64,000 bases of DNA from Paroceanicella profunda (GTDB lineage Bacteria; Pseudomonadota; Alphaproteobacteria; Rhodobacterales; Rhodobacteraceae), in contig NZ_CP040818.1 in the NCBI RefSeq assembly GCF_005887635.2, forward strand, positions 868,001 to 932,000. The letters are read 5' to 3'. A program made the translations under genes and the position numbers. The notes beneath the pieces are model-generated. The model saw nothing but the letters and a program-made list of their open reading frames with translations, did not search any database and was not told the DNA's origin. This document shows, in pieces, positions 17,370-27,606 of this stretch (positions are counted from its first letter, which is position 1; every line of letters starts with the position of its first letter).

Positions 17370-17997
17370 GCGGGTCTCCCGACCAAATAACTAAGGCATC
17401 TGCGGGGAAACTTGAGCAAAGCCCTCGGGAAAGTCAATTCCCTACTAATTCACTTTTCTATTTACGCCGGGGAAGCTGCAGGGGCGTATTCCCTAACGAA
17501 CTGGAATCGCGCCGCCTTTCCGGGGCGTGGCATCATCCCGGCGGCGGGCATTCCGGCGGCTGCCAGCCGGGCAGCGCCCGGCGACGGTGCCGCGTGACAC
17601 CGAAACGGCAGCCTCCGCCAGCCGGCCGGGCCTGATTCCGCCATTTCTCCAGCCCCGACAGGGCGCGGAACGGCAGGGTGCCCTCGGGGCCGGTGCCGCC
17701 CGGGGCCCGGGCGGTGTCATCCGGGTCCCGGTCCGGCACCGGCCGGGTCGACCCGCACCTGCGGATGGGGGAGAGGGCGCGCGAAGGGCTCCATCCGCGC
17801 AGGCCCACGCACCGCCGCGCGCCGGTGTCGCGGCCCCCGGGTGGCATTGCGGGCAATTGCGGCTACCATTCTCCGGACGGCGCGGCCCGGGGCGCCGGGC
17901 GTCGCGGCAAGGGCGCGCCGGCACGGCGCCGGACAGACCGGATCGGAGCAGGGCCGGGCGGCACCGCGCTCCGCAAGACAGGCAACAGGGAGACCGC
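17370..17997. other. 628-base gap between the iron operon and glpK
   Basis: The first ~90 bases are relatively AT-rich and hold the iron-operon promoter region. From about 17460 to 17985 the sequence is very GC-rich and open in several frames, but without coding character (Pro/Arg/Gly/Ala-rich in every frame). I see no gene here. An AGGGAGA ribosome site for glpK lies at about 17986-17992. Confidence 0.5.
17427..17442 (-). promoter_or_regulatory. Dyad over a -35-like hexamer upstream of the iron operon
   Basis: On the minus strand GGGAA and TTCCC arms flank TTGACT, a good -35 hexamer, about 60 bases upstream of the imelysin start. The surrounding sequence (17427-17462) is the most AT-rich of the intergenic region. 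An iron-responsive repressor bound there would block the promoter. It is not a clear match to the Irr, RirA or Fur consensus. Confidence 0.4.
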
Positions 17998-19500
<1,503 letters not shown>

Positions 19501-20373
19501 CGCCCCGATACCCCGGGGGCAGGCCCCCCTGCCCCCCGCCGAGCCGCTCTCCCGGCGCGGCCCCGCTGTCCCGCACACGACGATACGCGGAGGATCAGCC
19601 GACGCCCGGCCCGGGCGCGGCCCCTCCCGCACCCGCACCTCCTGCCCGCGCCACGGCTGCATCTGCCACATCCGCTTCCCTGCACACGGTCGACCGCGGG
19701 CGGCATCCGGCCCACCAAGGCCGCACATGTCCGATCGGGGCCGGCACCCGCCGCAACGGCGCTCGCCGCACAGGCATCCGCCCCACGCTCACCCCCTGCC
19801 AGCACACCAGCGGCCCCAGCAGTACCGGCCTTCCCCCACCCGCAGCCGGGCCTGTGCCAACGCACGGCATCGCGGCGCCTGACGGTGCCGTCTCCGGCGC
19901 GCAGCAGAGCGCCGGTTCCACGGGAGCGCCCCGCGAGCCGCGGCACCTCTGCGCGGCGCGTCCCCCGCCCGCGGCGCGGCAGCCGGGGGCGCAGCCCCCG
20001 GCCCGGCCCAACGGTTTGGGATGGGGCCGGCAGGCCCCGGACCATGCGGCGGGAGGCCCCCCGTCGGTCCGGGCGCAAGGGCTGTGCGGGAGTCCTGCTC
20101 GTGGCAGCCCGCTCTTCAGGGCCGTGCAGGGGCTCCGGGCCGCGCGCTCGCGCATGCGGCGCGAACCGGGCCGCCGGACTGCACCAGGCCCCCGCGTCAG
20201 GCCGTGCGCCGCCGGCCGGTCAACCAGTATGTCACGCGGGTTCACCAGCCGGCACCGGCCGGTCAGCCGGCGCGCCACGCGGGTTCGTCGGCCGGCGCAG
20301 ACCGGTCAGCCGGCGCGCCACGCGGGTTCGTCGGCCGGCGCAGGCCGGTCAGCGGGCGTGTCACACTGGTCCG
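19501..20373. other. Long GC-rich non-coding gap between glpK and putA
   Basis: About 870 bases with no convincing gene: all frames give Arg/Pro/Ala-rich peptides without family resemblance. It holds the glpK hairpin, a second perfect hairpin at 19982-20002 (GCCGGGGGC and GCCCCCGGC arms, GCA loop), several weaker ones, and the 43-base tandem repeats at the putA end. Confidence 0.6.
19515..19536 (+). terminator. Hairpin after glpK
   Basis: Nine-base perfect arms GGGGGCAGG and CCTGCCCCC around a CCCC loop, 15 bases after the glpK stop. No T-run follows, so termination may need Rho. Confidence 0.5.
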
Positions 20374-20387
20374 TCAGCCGGCGTGTG
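20216..20387. repeat. 43-base tandem repeat, four copies, running into the putA stop
   Basis: Units begin with CCGGTCA at 20216, 20259 and 20302, and with CCGGTCAG at 20345, exactly 43 bases apart. The second and third differ at one base only, while the outer two are diverged. The last unit covers the final codons and stop of putA (stop at 20374-20376). Each unit carries the GCCGGCTGACC-like sequence that ends putA, so the array probably arose by duplication of the gene's 3' end. Confidence 0.85.
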
Positions 20388-23300
20388 CCATCAGCTCGGC
20401 GTTGCCGCCGGAGGCGGTGGTGTCGATGCTGAGCGTGCGCTCCACGCAATAGGCTGCCGGCCGGTCCAGCCCGCCCACCAGCGGAACCAGCGCCCCCTCG
20501 CCCGCCGCGAGCGCCCTGCGCAGCGCAGGATATTCCGTGCTGCCGTGGCGCAGCGCGACGACGTCGATGCCGGCCGCAGTCAGCGTGTCCGTGTCCGGCA
20601 GCCCGTCGGCCACCACCAGCGGCGCACCGGCCGAGAGCAGCGGTGCCAGCGCCGCCCGGGCGCCGGGCGCGATGGCCAGCACGCTGTTGCCGGTGCCAAG
20701 CGCCATGACCACCTGCGCGAGCAGGCTTCCCGCGTCCGGCCCGAGCGCAAGCACGCGGCCGCGCGGGGCGAGGTGAAGCTGGTTCGATTCCCCCGTCGGC
20801 CCCGGCAGGTCGATCGGCCCGCAATCCAGCGCCGCCACGGCCGCCAGGGCCGCCGCCCCGCGGCCGCGCAGCGCGGCGCGCAGCTTCGGGATCGCATCCG
20901 CCCAGGGCTTCGCGGAGAGATCCGCCGCCGCAGCGGTGACATCCACCCGGGGCTGGCCCTCCGGCACGGCCTCCGCGGCGGTGGCGCGGGTGCTGATGCG
21001 GAAGGCGTCGAGGTAGTTCGGCCCGCCGGCCTTCGGCCCGGTGCCCGAGAGCCCCTCGCCGCCGAAGGGCTGGACGCCCACCACCGCGCCGATCTGGTTG
21101 CGGTTCACGTAGAGATTGCCGACATGCGCCGCGTCCACCACGTCCTGAACCCGGCCGTCGATGCGGGTGTGCAGGCCCATGGTGAGCCCGTAGCCGGAGG
21201 CATTCACCTCGGCCACCACGGCGTCCATCCGGTCCGCCGCGAAGGGGGCGATGTGCAGAACGGGGCCGAAGATCTCGCGCTCCAGCGTGCCGATCCCCTC
21301 CACGCGCACCAGTGCCGGGCGGGTGAAGCAGCCCTGCGCCGGCACCGGCAGCGCGTGGATCAGCCGGCCCTCGGCCTCCATCCGCGCCACCCAGGCGTCG
21401 ATGCCCTGCCGGGCCTCGGCGTCGATCACCGGGCCCACGTCGGTGGCGAGCGCCCAGGGATCGCCGAGCGACAGCGCGTCCATCGCGCCCTTCAGCATCC
21501 CGGTGATCGCGGGCAGCACCTCGCGCTGCACGTAGAGCACGCGCAGGGCGGAGCAGCGCTGGCCCGCGCTCTGGAACGCGCTGGCCACGATGTCGCGCAC
21601 CGCCTGTTCCGGCAGCGCCGTGCTGTCGACGATCATCGCGTTCAGCCCGCCGGTTTCGGCGATGAACAGCGCCTCGGGAGCGGTCTTCGCGAGCTGACGG
21701 TCGATGATCCGCGCCACTTCGGTGGAGCCGGTGAAACACACCCCGCCCAGGCGCGGGTCGGAGGTGAGGGCAGCCCCCACCCCGGCCGCGCCCTGCACCA
21801 GGGTGAGCACGTCCTCCGGCAGGCCGGCGCCGCGCATCAGCGCCACGGCACGGAAGGCGATGAGCGGCGTCTGCTCCGCCGGCTTCGCCACCACCGTGTT
21901 GCCGGTGGCCAGGGCCGCGGCGATCTGCCCGGTGAAGATGGCCAGCGGGAAGTTCCACGGCGAGATGCAGGCGATCACCCCGCGCGGGCGGGTGCCCGCT
22001 TCCGCCGCCGCGGCGCCGTTCGCGTAATAGCGCAGGAAATCCACCGCCTCGCGGATCTCGGCAATGCCGTCGGCCAGGGTCTTGCCGGCCTCGCGGGCGA
22101 GAAGGGCGAGCAGTTCCGGCATGTTGGCCTCGAAGGCATCCGCCACGGCCTGCAGCACGGCGCCGCGCTGCGCGACCGGCGTTGCCGCCCAGCCCGGGGC
22201 GGCGGCGGCAGCGCGGGTGATGGCCTCGGCCACGGCCTCCGGCGCGGTTTCGGCCACGGTGCCCACCACGTCGCCCGGCACGGCGGGGTTCGCCACCTCG
22301 CGGCCGGTGCCCGCGTCCCAGCGGTGCGGCGCGGCGAAGGGCGCGCGGCCGGCCTCGATGGCGGCGAGGGTCAGCGGGTCGGCCAGGTCCAGCCCGGCGG
22401 AATTCACCCGCTCCGGCCCGTAGAGGGCCGCCGGCGCCGGAATGCGCGGATTCGGCGTGCAGCCCCAGCTCTCCGCCGCGGCCAGCGGGTCGGAGGAGAT
22501 CACCTCCGCCGGCACCGCCTCGTCGACGATCTGGTGCACGAAGGAGGAGTTCGCGCCATTCTCCAGCAGCCGGCGCACGAGATAGGCCAGCAGGTCGCGG
22601 TGCGCGCCCACCGGGGCGTAGATGCGGCAGCGCGTGTGCTCGGCCCGGTGCACGATGCCGTGCAGCACCTCGCCCATGCCGTGCAGGCGCTGGAACTCGA
22701 AATGGTCGCGCCCGGGGCCCGCCATGTGCAGGATGGCGGCGATGGTATGCGCGTTATGCGTGGCGAACTGCGGGTAGATGCGGTCGGTCATGGAGAGCAG
22801 CTTGCGCGCGCAGGCGATGTAGCTCACATCGGTGTGCTCCTTGCGGGTGAACACCGGGTAGCCGGGCAGGCCCAGCACCTGGGCGCGCTTCACCTCCGTA
22901 TCCCAGTAGGCGCCCTTCACCAGCCGCACCATGATGCGCCGGTCGAGCCGCTGCGCGAGGGCATGAAGCCAGTCGATCGCGTGGCGCGCCCGGGGCCCGT
23001 AGGCCTGCACCACCACGCCGAAGCCCTCCCAGCCGGCGAGCGAGGGGTCGGCCAGCACCGCCTCGATCACGTCGAGCGAGAGGTCCAGCCTGTCCGCCTC
23101 CTCCGCGTCGATGTTCAGGCCGATGCGCGCGGCGGCGGCGGCGCGGCACAGGTCCAGCAGCCGGGCGGAGAGCACGGGCAGCATCGCCTCCGCCTGGGCC
23201 ACCTCGTAGCGCGGGTGCAGGGCGGAGAGCTTCACCGAGATGCCGGGGTTGGTGCGGATGTCCTCCTTCGCCGCCTTCGCGATGGCGGCGATGGCGTCGG

Positions 23301-23937
23301 CGTAGGAGCGGTGGTAGCGCAGGGCGTCCTCCTCGGTGCGCGCCGCCTCGCCCAGCATGTCGAAGGAATGGGTGTAGCCCTTCTCCACGTCGCCCCGGCC
23401 GCGCTTCAGCGCGGCCTGGATGGTCTGGCCCAGCACGAACTGGTCGCCCATCTCGCGCATGGCGCGGGCCACGGCGGAGCGGATCACCGGCTCGCCCAGC
23501 CGGCGCACCACGCCGCGCAGGGCGCCCACCACGCCCACCGTCTCCTCCTCCAGCACCCGGCCGGTGAGCATCAGCGCCCAGGTGGAGGCATTCACCATCA
23601 CCGAGCCGGAATCCCCGATATGCGCGCCCCAGTCATGCGGGGCGATCTTGTCGGCGATCAGGTCGTCGATGGTCTCGGCGTCGGGCACGCGCAGCAACGC
23701 CTCGGCGAGGCACATCAGCGCCACGCCCTCGCGGGTGGAGAGGCCGTATTCCGCCAGGAACAGCTCCATCATGCCGGTGTCGTCGGCACCGCGGGTGCGG
23801 CGCACCAGGTCGGCGCCGCGCGCGGCGATATCGGCCCTGTCCTGCCCGGAGAGAGCGGCGAGGACGATCAGGTCACGCACGGTGGCGGCCTCGTCGGGGC
23901 AGAGGGAGGAACGGAGGGTCTGGCGGATCTCGGTCAT
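20374..23937 (-). CDS. putA: Bifunctional proline dehydrogenase / glutamate-semialdehyde dehydrogenase
   Basis: An 1187-aa trifold-less PutA that oxidises proline to glutamate in two steps. The N-terminal half is the FAD proline dehydrogenase barrel (motifs ISVKLSALHPRYE, NIDAEEADRLDLSL, VRLVKGAYWDTEVKRAQ, FATHNAHT). The second half is an NAD aldehyde dehydrogenase (CISPWNFPLAIFTGQ, FIAETGGLNAMIVD, catalytic Cys in SAGQRCSALR). The ribbon-helix-helix DNA-binding N-terminus of enteric PutA is absent, which fits the separate PutR. ATG 23937 was chosen because GAGGAG lies nine bases upstream. The stop falls inside the 43-base repeat array. Confidence 0.95.
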   Translation of the reverse strand: MTEIRQTLRSSLCPDEAATVRDLIVLAALSGQDRADIAARGADLVRRTRGADDTGMMELFLAEYGLSTREGVALMCLAEALLRVPDAETIDDLIADKIAPHDWGAHIGDSGSVMVNASTWALMLTGRVLEEETVGVVGALRGVVRRLGEPVIRSAVARAMREMGDQFVLGQTIQAALKRGRGDVEKGYTHSFDMLGEAARTEEDALRYHRSYADAIAAIAKAAKEDIRTNPGISVKLSALHPRYEVAQAEAMLPVLSARLLDLCRAAAAARIGLNIDAEEADRLDLSLDVIEAVLADPSLAGWEGFGVVVQAYGPRARHAIDWLHALAQRLDRRIMVRLVKGAYWDTEVKRAQVLGLPGYPVFTRKEHTDVSYIACARKLLSMTDRIYPQFATHNAHTIAAILHMAGPGRDHFEFQRLHGMGEVLHGIVHRAEHTRCRIYAPVGAHRDLLAYLVRRLLENGANSSFVHQIVDEAVPAEVISSDPLAAAESWGCTPNPRIPAPAALYGPERVNSAGLDLADPLTLAAIEAGRAPFAAPHRWDAGTGREVANPAVPGDVVGTVAETAPEAVAEAITRAAAAAPGWAATPVAQRGAVLQAVADAFEANMPELLALLAREAGKTLADGIAEIREAVDFLRYYANGAAAAEAGTRPRGVIACISPWNFPLAIFTGQIAAALATGNTVVAKPAEQTPLIAFRAVALMRGAGLPEDVLTLVQGAAGVGAALTSDPRLGGVCFTGSTEVARIIDRQLAKTAPEALFIAETGGLNAMIVDSTALPEQAVRDIVASAFQSAGQRCSALRVLYVQREVLPAITGMLKGAMDALSLGDPWALATDVGPVIDAEARQGIDAWVARMEAEGRLIHALPVPAQGCFTRPALVRVEGIGTLEREIFGPVLHIAPFAADRMDAVVAEVNASGYGLTMGLHTRIDGRVQDVVDAAHVGNLYVNRNQIGAVVGVQPFGGEGLSGTGPKAGGPNYLDAFRISTRATAAEAVPEGQPRVDVTAAAADLSAKPWADAIPKLRAALRGRGAAALAAVAALDCGPIDLPGPTGESNQLHLAPRGRVLALGPDAGSLLAQVVMALGTGNSVLAIAPGARAALAPLLSAGAPLVVADGLPDTDTLTAAGIDVVALRHGSTEYPALRRALAAGEGALVPLVGGLDRPAAYCVERTLSIDTTASGGNAELMAHAG

Positions 23938-24072
23938 GCGGGGCGGCTCCTCGGGGGTGGCAGGCTCGGGCACGAGAGTATCAGGTTACCACGAGGTTGC
24001 CCGGCCATAGAAAGCCCGATGGCAGGCCGAACGGTCTTTATTTTCCATCATTCTCAGGCCATATTTCCCGCC
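23938..24072. promoter_or_regulatory. Divergent putA/putR control region
   Basis: A 135-base gap between divergent genes. An AT-rich stretch at about 24034-24067 (TCTTTATTTTCCATCATTCT then ATATTTCC) stands out and is the likely PutR binding and promoter region. No single clear dyad is visible. Confidence 0.4.
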
Positions 24073-24531
24073 ATGGACGAACCCGAATTCCATCTGGACC
24101 GTATTGACCGGCAAATCCTTGGCGCGCTTCAGAAAAATGCGCGGCTGAGCATGGCGCAGCTCGGCGCGGCGGTGGGCCTGTCGAAGACCCCGGTACAGGC
24201 GCGGGTGCGCCGGCTGGAGGCGGCGGGGATCATCCGCGGCTACGCGGCGCTGGTCGACCCCGCGCGCATGGGGCTGGGGCATATCGCCTTCGTGCAGGTG
24301 ACGCTGTCGGACACCCGCTCGGCGGCGCTGGAGGCCTTCAACGCCCGGGTGCGCGAGGTGCCGCAGATCGTGGGGTGCCACATGATCGCCGGCGGGTTCG
24401 ACTATCTGCTGAAGGTGCGCACGAAGGACATCACCGGCTACCGGCGGCTGATGGGCGAGGTGATCTCGGCGCTGCCGCATGTCTCCCACACCACTACATT
24501 CGTGGCGATGGAGACGGTGCGGGACGGTTGA
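24073..24531 (+). CDS. putR: Lrp/AsnC-family activator of putA
   Basis: A 152-aa regulator with an N-terminal helix-turn-helix (LDRIDRQILGALQKNARLSMAQLGAAVGLSKTPVQARVRRLEAAGIIRGY) and a C-terminal RAM/AsnC ligand domain (about 65-150). Divergent placement next to a PutA without its own DNA-binding domain is the standard alphaproteobacterial arrangement, in which PutR activates putA with proline. ATG 24073 fits the domain start. Confidence 0.9.
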   Translation: MDEPEFHLDRIDRQILGALQKNARLSMAQLGAAVGLSKTPVQARVRRLEAAGIIRGYAALVDPARMGLGHIAFVQVTLSDTRSAALEAFNARVREVPQIVGCHMIAGGFDYLLKVRTKDITGYRRLMGEVISALPHVSHTTTFVAMETVRDG

Positions 24532-24630
24532 TCGCGCGCCCGGAGCCCGGAGCCCGGAATATCGCTCCAACCGCTTGCGTCAGGGCAGGATCCCTTTCCA
24601 GATTGCAATCCAATCCGGAACGCTTCTGCT

Positions 24631-26304
24631 CTAGCCCCGCCGCTTCTGCAGCCCAAGGATCACCACCGGCAGCAGGCCCAGCGCCACGATGGCGAGCGCC
24701 GAGGGCGCCGCGGCGGAGAGCTGTTCGCTCTTGGCCTGCATGTGGGTGTGGGTGGCGAGCGTGTCGAAGTTGAACGGGCGCAGGATGAGCGTGGCCGGCA
24801 GCTCCTTCGCCGTGTCCACGAACACCACCATGCCGGCGGCGAGGATGGAGGAGCGGATCATCGGCAGGTGCACGTCGCGCAGCGCCCCGCCCCTTGTGCG
24901 GCCCAGCGAGCGCGCGGCCATGTCCATCGAAGGGGTGACGCGCCCCATCGCGCTTTCCATCGCGCCCTGCGCCACGGCGAAGAAGCGCACCAGATAGGCG
25001 AAGATGACGGCCGCGGTGGAGCCGGTGAGGATCAGCCCGGGGTCGTAGCCGGTGAGCGCCTCGATGCCGTCCGCCACCCGGTGGTCGAGGGCCGCGAAGG
25101 GGATGAGCACCCCTACCGCGATCACCGCGCCCGGGGCGGCGTAGCCCACCTGCGTGACCGAGGCGAGCAGCCGCGGCAGCCGGCTGGCGGAATTGCGCGC
25201 GCCGTAGACCATGAACATCCCCGCCGCCACCGCGATCACCGCGGTGAGCAGCGAGAGCCACACCGTGTTGAACCCTGCCCGCCAGAGCGCCGCGCGCTGC
25301 CAGACCGCGGGGTCGTCCAGCGCATGGCCCAGCATCACGCCCACGGGCAGCAGGAAGCCAAGCGCGAAGGGGGCGAGGCAGGCGAGGAAGGCCAGCCAGC
25401 GCGCCACCGGCCCCAGCCGCGCGCGCTCCACCGGGCGGTAGCGCTTGGACATGTTGTGGTAGCGCCGTTTCGCCCGGCCGCGCCGCTCCACCAGCATCAG
25501 CCCGAGGATGAGGGCGAGCATCACGCAGGCGATCTGCGCCGCGCCGCCGGCGTTGTAGGCCTCCAGCCAGATGGAGAAGATGCCGGTGGTGAGGGTCTGC
25601 ACGGCGAAGAAATCCACCGCGCCGAAATCGTTCAGCGTTTCCATCGCGGCGACGGCGGCGCCGATGAAGATGGCCGGGCGGGCCAGCGGCACCGCCACGC
25701 GCCAGAAGCTGCCCCAGGGCCCCTGCCCCAGCGCCCGCGACACTTCCAGCGCCGAGACCGACTGCTCGCGGAACGCCGCGCGCGCCAGCAGGTAGACGTA
25801 GGGGTAATAGCCCAGGCTCAGCACCGTGGCGGCGGCCCAGAAGGAGCGGATCTGGGGGAACCAGTAGTCCCGCGCCGAGGTCCAGCCGAAGGCGCCGCGC
25901 AGGGCGGTCTGCACCGGGCCGGCGTATTCGAGCAGGTCCACCAGCGCGTAGGCCCCGATGTAGGCCGGCACGGCCAGTGGCGCGAACAGCAGGGGCTCCA
26001 GCAGCCGGCGGCCGGGAAAGGCGCACATGGTGGTGAGCCAGGCGCAGCCGGTGCCGATCACCGCCGTCGCCCCGCCCACGCAGACCACCAGCCCCAGCGA
26101 GTTCGCGAGGTAGCGCGGCAGCACGGTGGAGACGAGATGCGGCCAGATGTTCTCGGTCGGGAACAGCGCGATCAGCGCCACGGCGATGAGCGGCGCGATG
26201 ACCAGCGCCGCGATCAGCAACGCACCCAGCGTCCAGCGGTCCCACCCGGCCCTGAAGAACCGCGGGCCATGAGCGACGCTTTCCTGAGCAATCCGATCAG
26301 CCAT
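24631..26304 (-). CDS. Iron(III) ABC transporter fused permease, FbpB/SfuB type
   Basis: A 557-aa inner-membrane protein carrying two binding-protein-dependent permease domains in tandem, about 12 helices. EAA-like loops are visible: EVSRALGQGPWGSFWRVAVPLARPAI in the first half and DMAARSLGRTRGGALRDVHLPMIRSSI in the second. The ~550-aa fused form is typical of ferric-iron importers, with thiamine ThiP as the alternative. No substrate-binding protein or ATPase gene is adjacent, so partners must be elsewhere. ATG 26304 places helix 1 about 25 residues in; the upstream extension is Arg/Gly-rich. Confidence 0.83.
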   Translation of the reverse strand: MADRIAQESVAHGPRFFRAGWDRWTLGALLIAALVIAPLIAVALIALFPTENIWPHLVSTVLPRYLANSLGLVVCVGGATAVIGTGCAWLTTMCAFPGRRLLEPLLFAPLAVPAYIGAYALVDLLEYAGPVQTALRGAFGWTSARDYWFPQIRSFWAAATVLSLGYYPYVYLLARAAFREQSVSALEVSRALGQGPWGSFWRVAVPLARPAIFIGAAVAAMETLNDFGAVDFFAVQTLTTGIFSIWLEAYNAGGAAQIACVMLALILGLMLVERRGRAKRRYHNMSKRYRPVERARLGPVARWLAFLACLAPFALGFLLPVGVMLGHALDDPAVWQRAALWRAGFNTVWLSLLTAVIAVAAGMFMVYGARNSASRLPRLLASVTQVGYAAPGAVIAVGVLIPFAALDHRVADGIEALTGYDPGLILTGSTAAVIFAYLVRFFAVAQGAMESAMGRVTPSMDMAARSLGRTRGGALRDVHLPMIRSSILAAGMVVFVDTAKELPATLILRPFNFDTLATHTHMQAKSEQLSAAAPSALAIVALGLLPVVILGLQKRRG

Positions 26305-26525
26305 ATGCCCGCATAGGCGAGCCCGCGCCACCTGTCCAGCGCCACCGACGCCGCGCGCGCCGGATGACGCCCGGGAACACCGGGCAGGCGGCACAGGCCG
26401 GCCCCGGGGCCCGAGGTCCGGACGCGGGCCGCGCCCCCGCGCCGACGAGGGCACACCGCGCCTTCGCCTGCCTTCTCCACCGCCCGCGCGGGAGACACGC
26501 GCCCGGCCCCCGGGCGCGCACCCGT

Positions 26526-26825
26526 TCAGGTGACGGCGGAAAACTCCCGGCAGGTCTCCAGGATCACGTCGCCCTCGATCAGCTCCGGGCCGAGGGCGAA
26601 GAACCGCGCGGTGGCGGCGGAGGCGTTGTGCCGCTCCATCGCCGCCTCGTCGGCGAAGCGCTCGTAGGTGGTGAACACCGCCGGGTCGGCGAGGGACTGC
26701 GCGAGGTGGAAGCCGAAGGTCTCCGGCTCCTCGGCCTGCACGTGGGCGGCGACGTCGAGCAGGGCGGCGCGCATCGCCTCCTCCTTGCCCGGCTGTGCCC
26801 GGATGATGGCGGTGATGGTGATCAT
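26526..26825 (-). CDS. Antibiotic-biosynthesis-monooxygenase (ABM) domain protein
   Basis: A 99-aa single-domain ABM/YgiN-type ferredoxin-like protein (ITITAIIRAQPGKEEAMRAAL, PETFGFHLAQSLADPAVFTTYERFADEAAMERH). Such small dimeric proteins oxidise quinols or protect against reactive intermediates without a cofactor. It is the last gene of the marR-acetamidase-SDR operon, seven bases after the SDR stop. The exact substrate is not evident. Confidence 0.8.
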   Translation of the reverse strand: MITITAIIRAQPGKEEAMRAALLDVAAHVQAEEPETFGFHLAQSLADPAVFTTYERFADEAAMERHNASAATARFFALGPELIEGDVILETCREFSAVT

Positions 26826-26832
26826 GGCCGCC

Positions 26833-27594
26833 TCAGAGCTGGATGCCGCGGGTGAGCGCGCCGTCCACCACCAGGTTGGTGCCGGTGGTGAAGGAGGAGG
26901 CGGGCGAGGACAGGAACACCACCGCGCGGGCCACCTCGTCCGGCCGGCCCATGCGCCCCGTGGGGTTCAGCGCCAGCGCCCTGGCGAAGAGCTCCGGATT
27001 GTTTTGCTCCACGTTCTCCCAGACGCCGCCCTTGAAATAGGTGTTGCCGGGCGAGACGGTGTTGCAGCGGATCATCTTCGGCGCCAGTTCCAGCGCCATG
27101 CGCTGCATGTAGTGCACCAGGGCCGCCTTGAAGGCGCCATAGGCGGGGCCGGTGAAATCCGCCTCGCGGCCCGACACGCTGGAGACGGCGCAGATGGAGC
27201 CTGCCGCGGATTTCTCAAGCTGCGGCAGGGCGGCGTTCACCAGCCGCACGGTGTGCATCATGTCGGTGGCGAAGCCGGCCTCCCAGGCCGCCTCGTCATC
27301 GCCCAGCGCCAGGGCGGAGACATTGGCGACAAGGATGTCGATGCCGCCCATGGAGGCAGCGCTCCCGGCCACCCAGGCCTCCAGCGCGCCCTTGTCGGAC
27401 ACATCCACCGACGTGCCCTTGATCAGCCCGAGGCTGCCGGAGAGCGCGGTTTCCGCCGCCGCCACCTCCTCCGCGTTGCGGGCGCAGAAGGCCACGTTGG
27501 CGCCTTCCGCGGCGAAGATGTCCACGCAGTGCCGGCCGATGCCCTTGCTGCCGCCGGTCACCAGCACGTTCATGCCGCTCAGTCCGAGATCCAT
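26833..27594 (-). CDS. Short-chain dehydrogenase/reductase
   Basis: A 253-aa classical SDR with cofactor motif TGGSKGIG (13-20), catalytic serine S139 in CAVSSVSG, and YxxxK at Y152/K156. The C-terminal VVFLSSPASSFTTGTNLVVDGALTRGIQL is a standard SDR end. It is an NAD(P)-dependent alcohol or ketone oxidoreductase of unknown substrate. It lies in an operon, 12 bases after the acetamidase stop and 7 before the ABM gene. Confidence 0.88.
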   Translation of the reverse strand: MDLGLSGMNVLVTGGSKGIGRHCVDIFAAEGANVAFCARNAEEVAAAETALSGSLGLIKGTSVDVSDKGALEAWVAGSAASMGGIDILVANVSALALGDDEAAWEAGFATDMMHTVRLVNAALPQLEKSAAGSICAVSSVSGREADFTGPAYGAFKAALVHYMQRMALELAPKMIRCNTVSPGNTYFKGGVWENVEQNNPELFARALALNPTGRMGRPDEVARAVVFLSSPASSFTTGTNLVVDGALTRGIQL

Positions 27595-27606
27595 GTGTGA
27601 GCCCCC

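Noticed and set aside
20216..20387. CRISPR-like array
   Set aside because: The 43-base units are contiguous with no unique spacers and no cas genes are nearby, so it is a plain tandem repeat. The same holds for the heptamer array at 32845-33030.
19885..24072. Very long plus-strand open frame opposite putA
   Set aside because: It is an antisense shadow of a GC-rich gene; only its last 152 codons (from 24073) encode a real protein, PutR. The rest is His/Arg/Gly-rich without domains.
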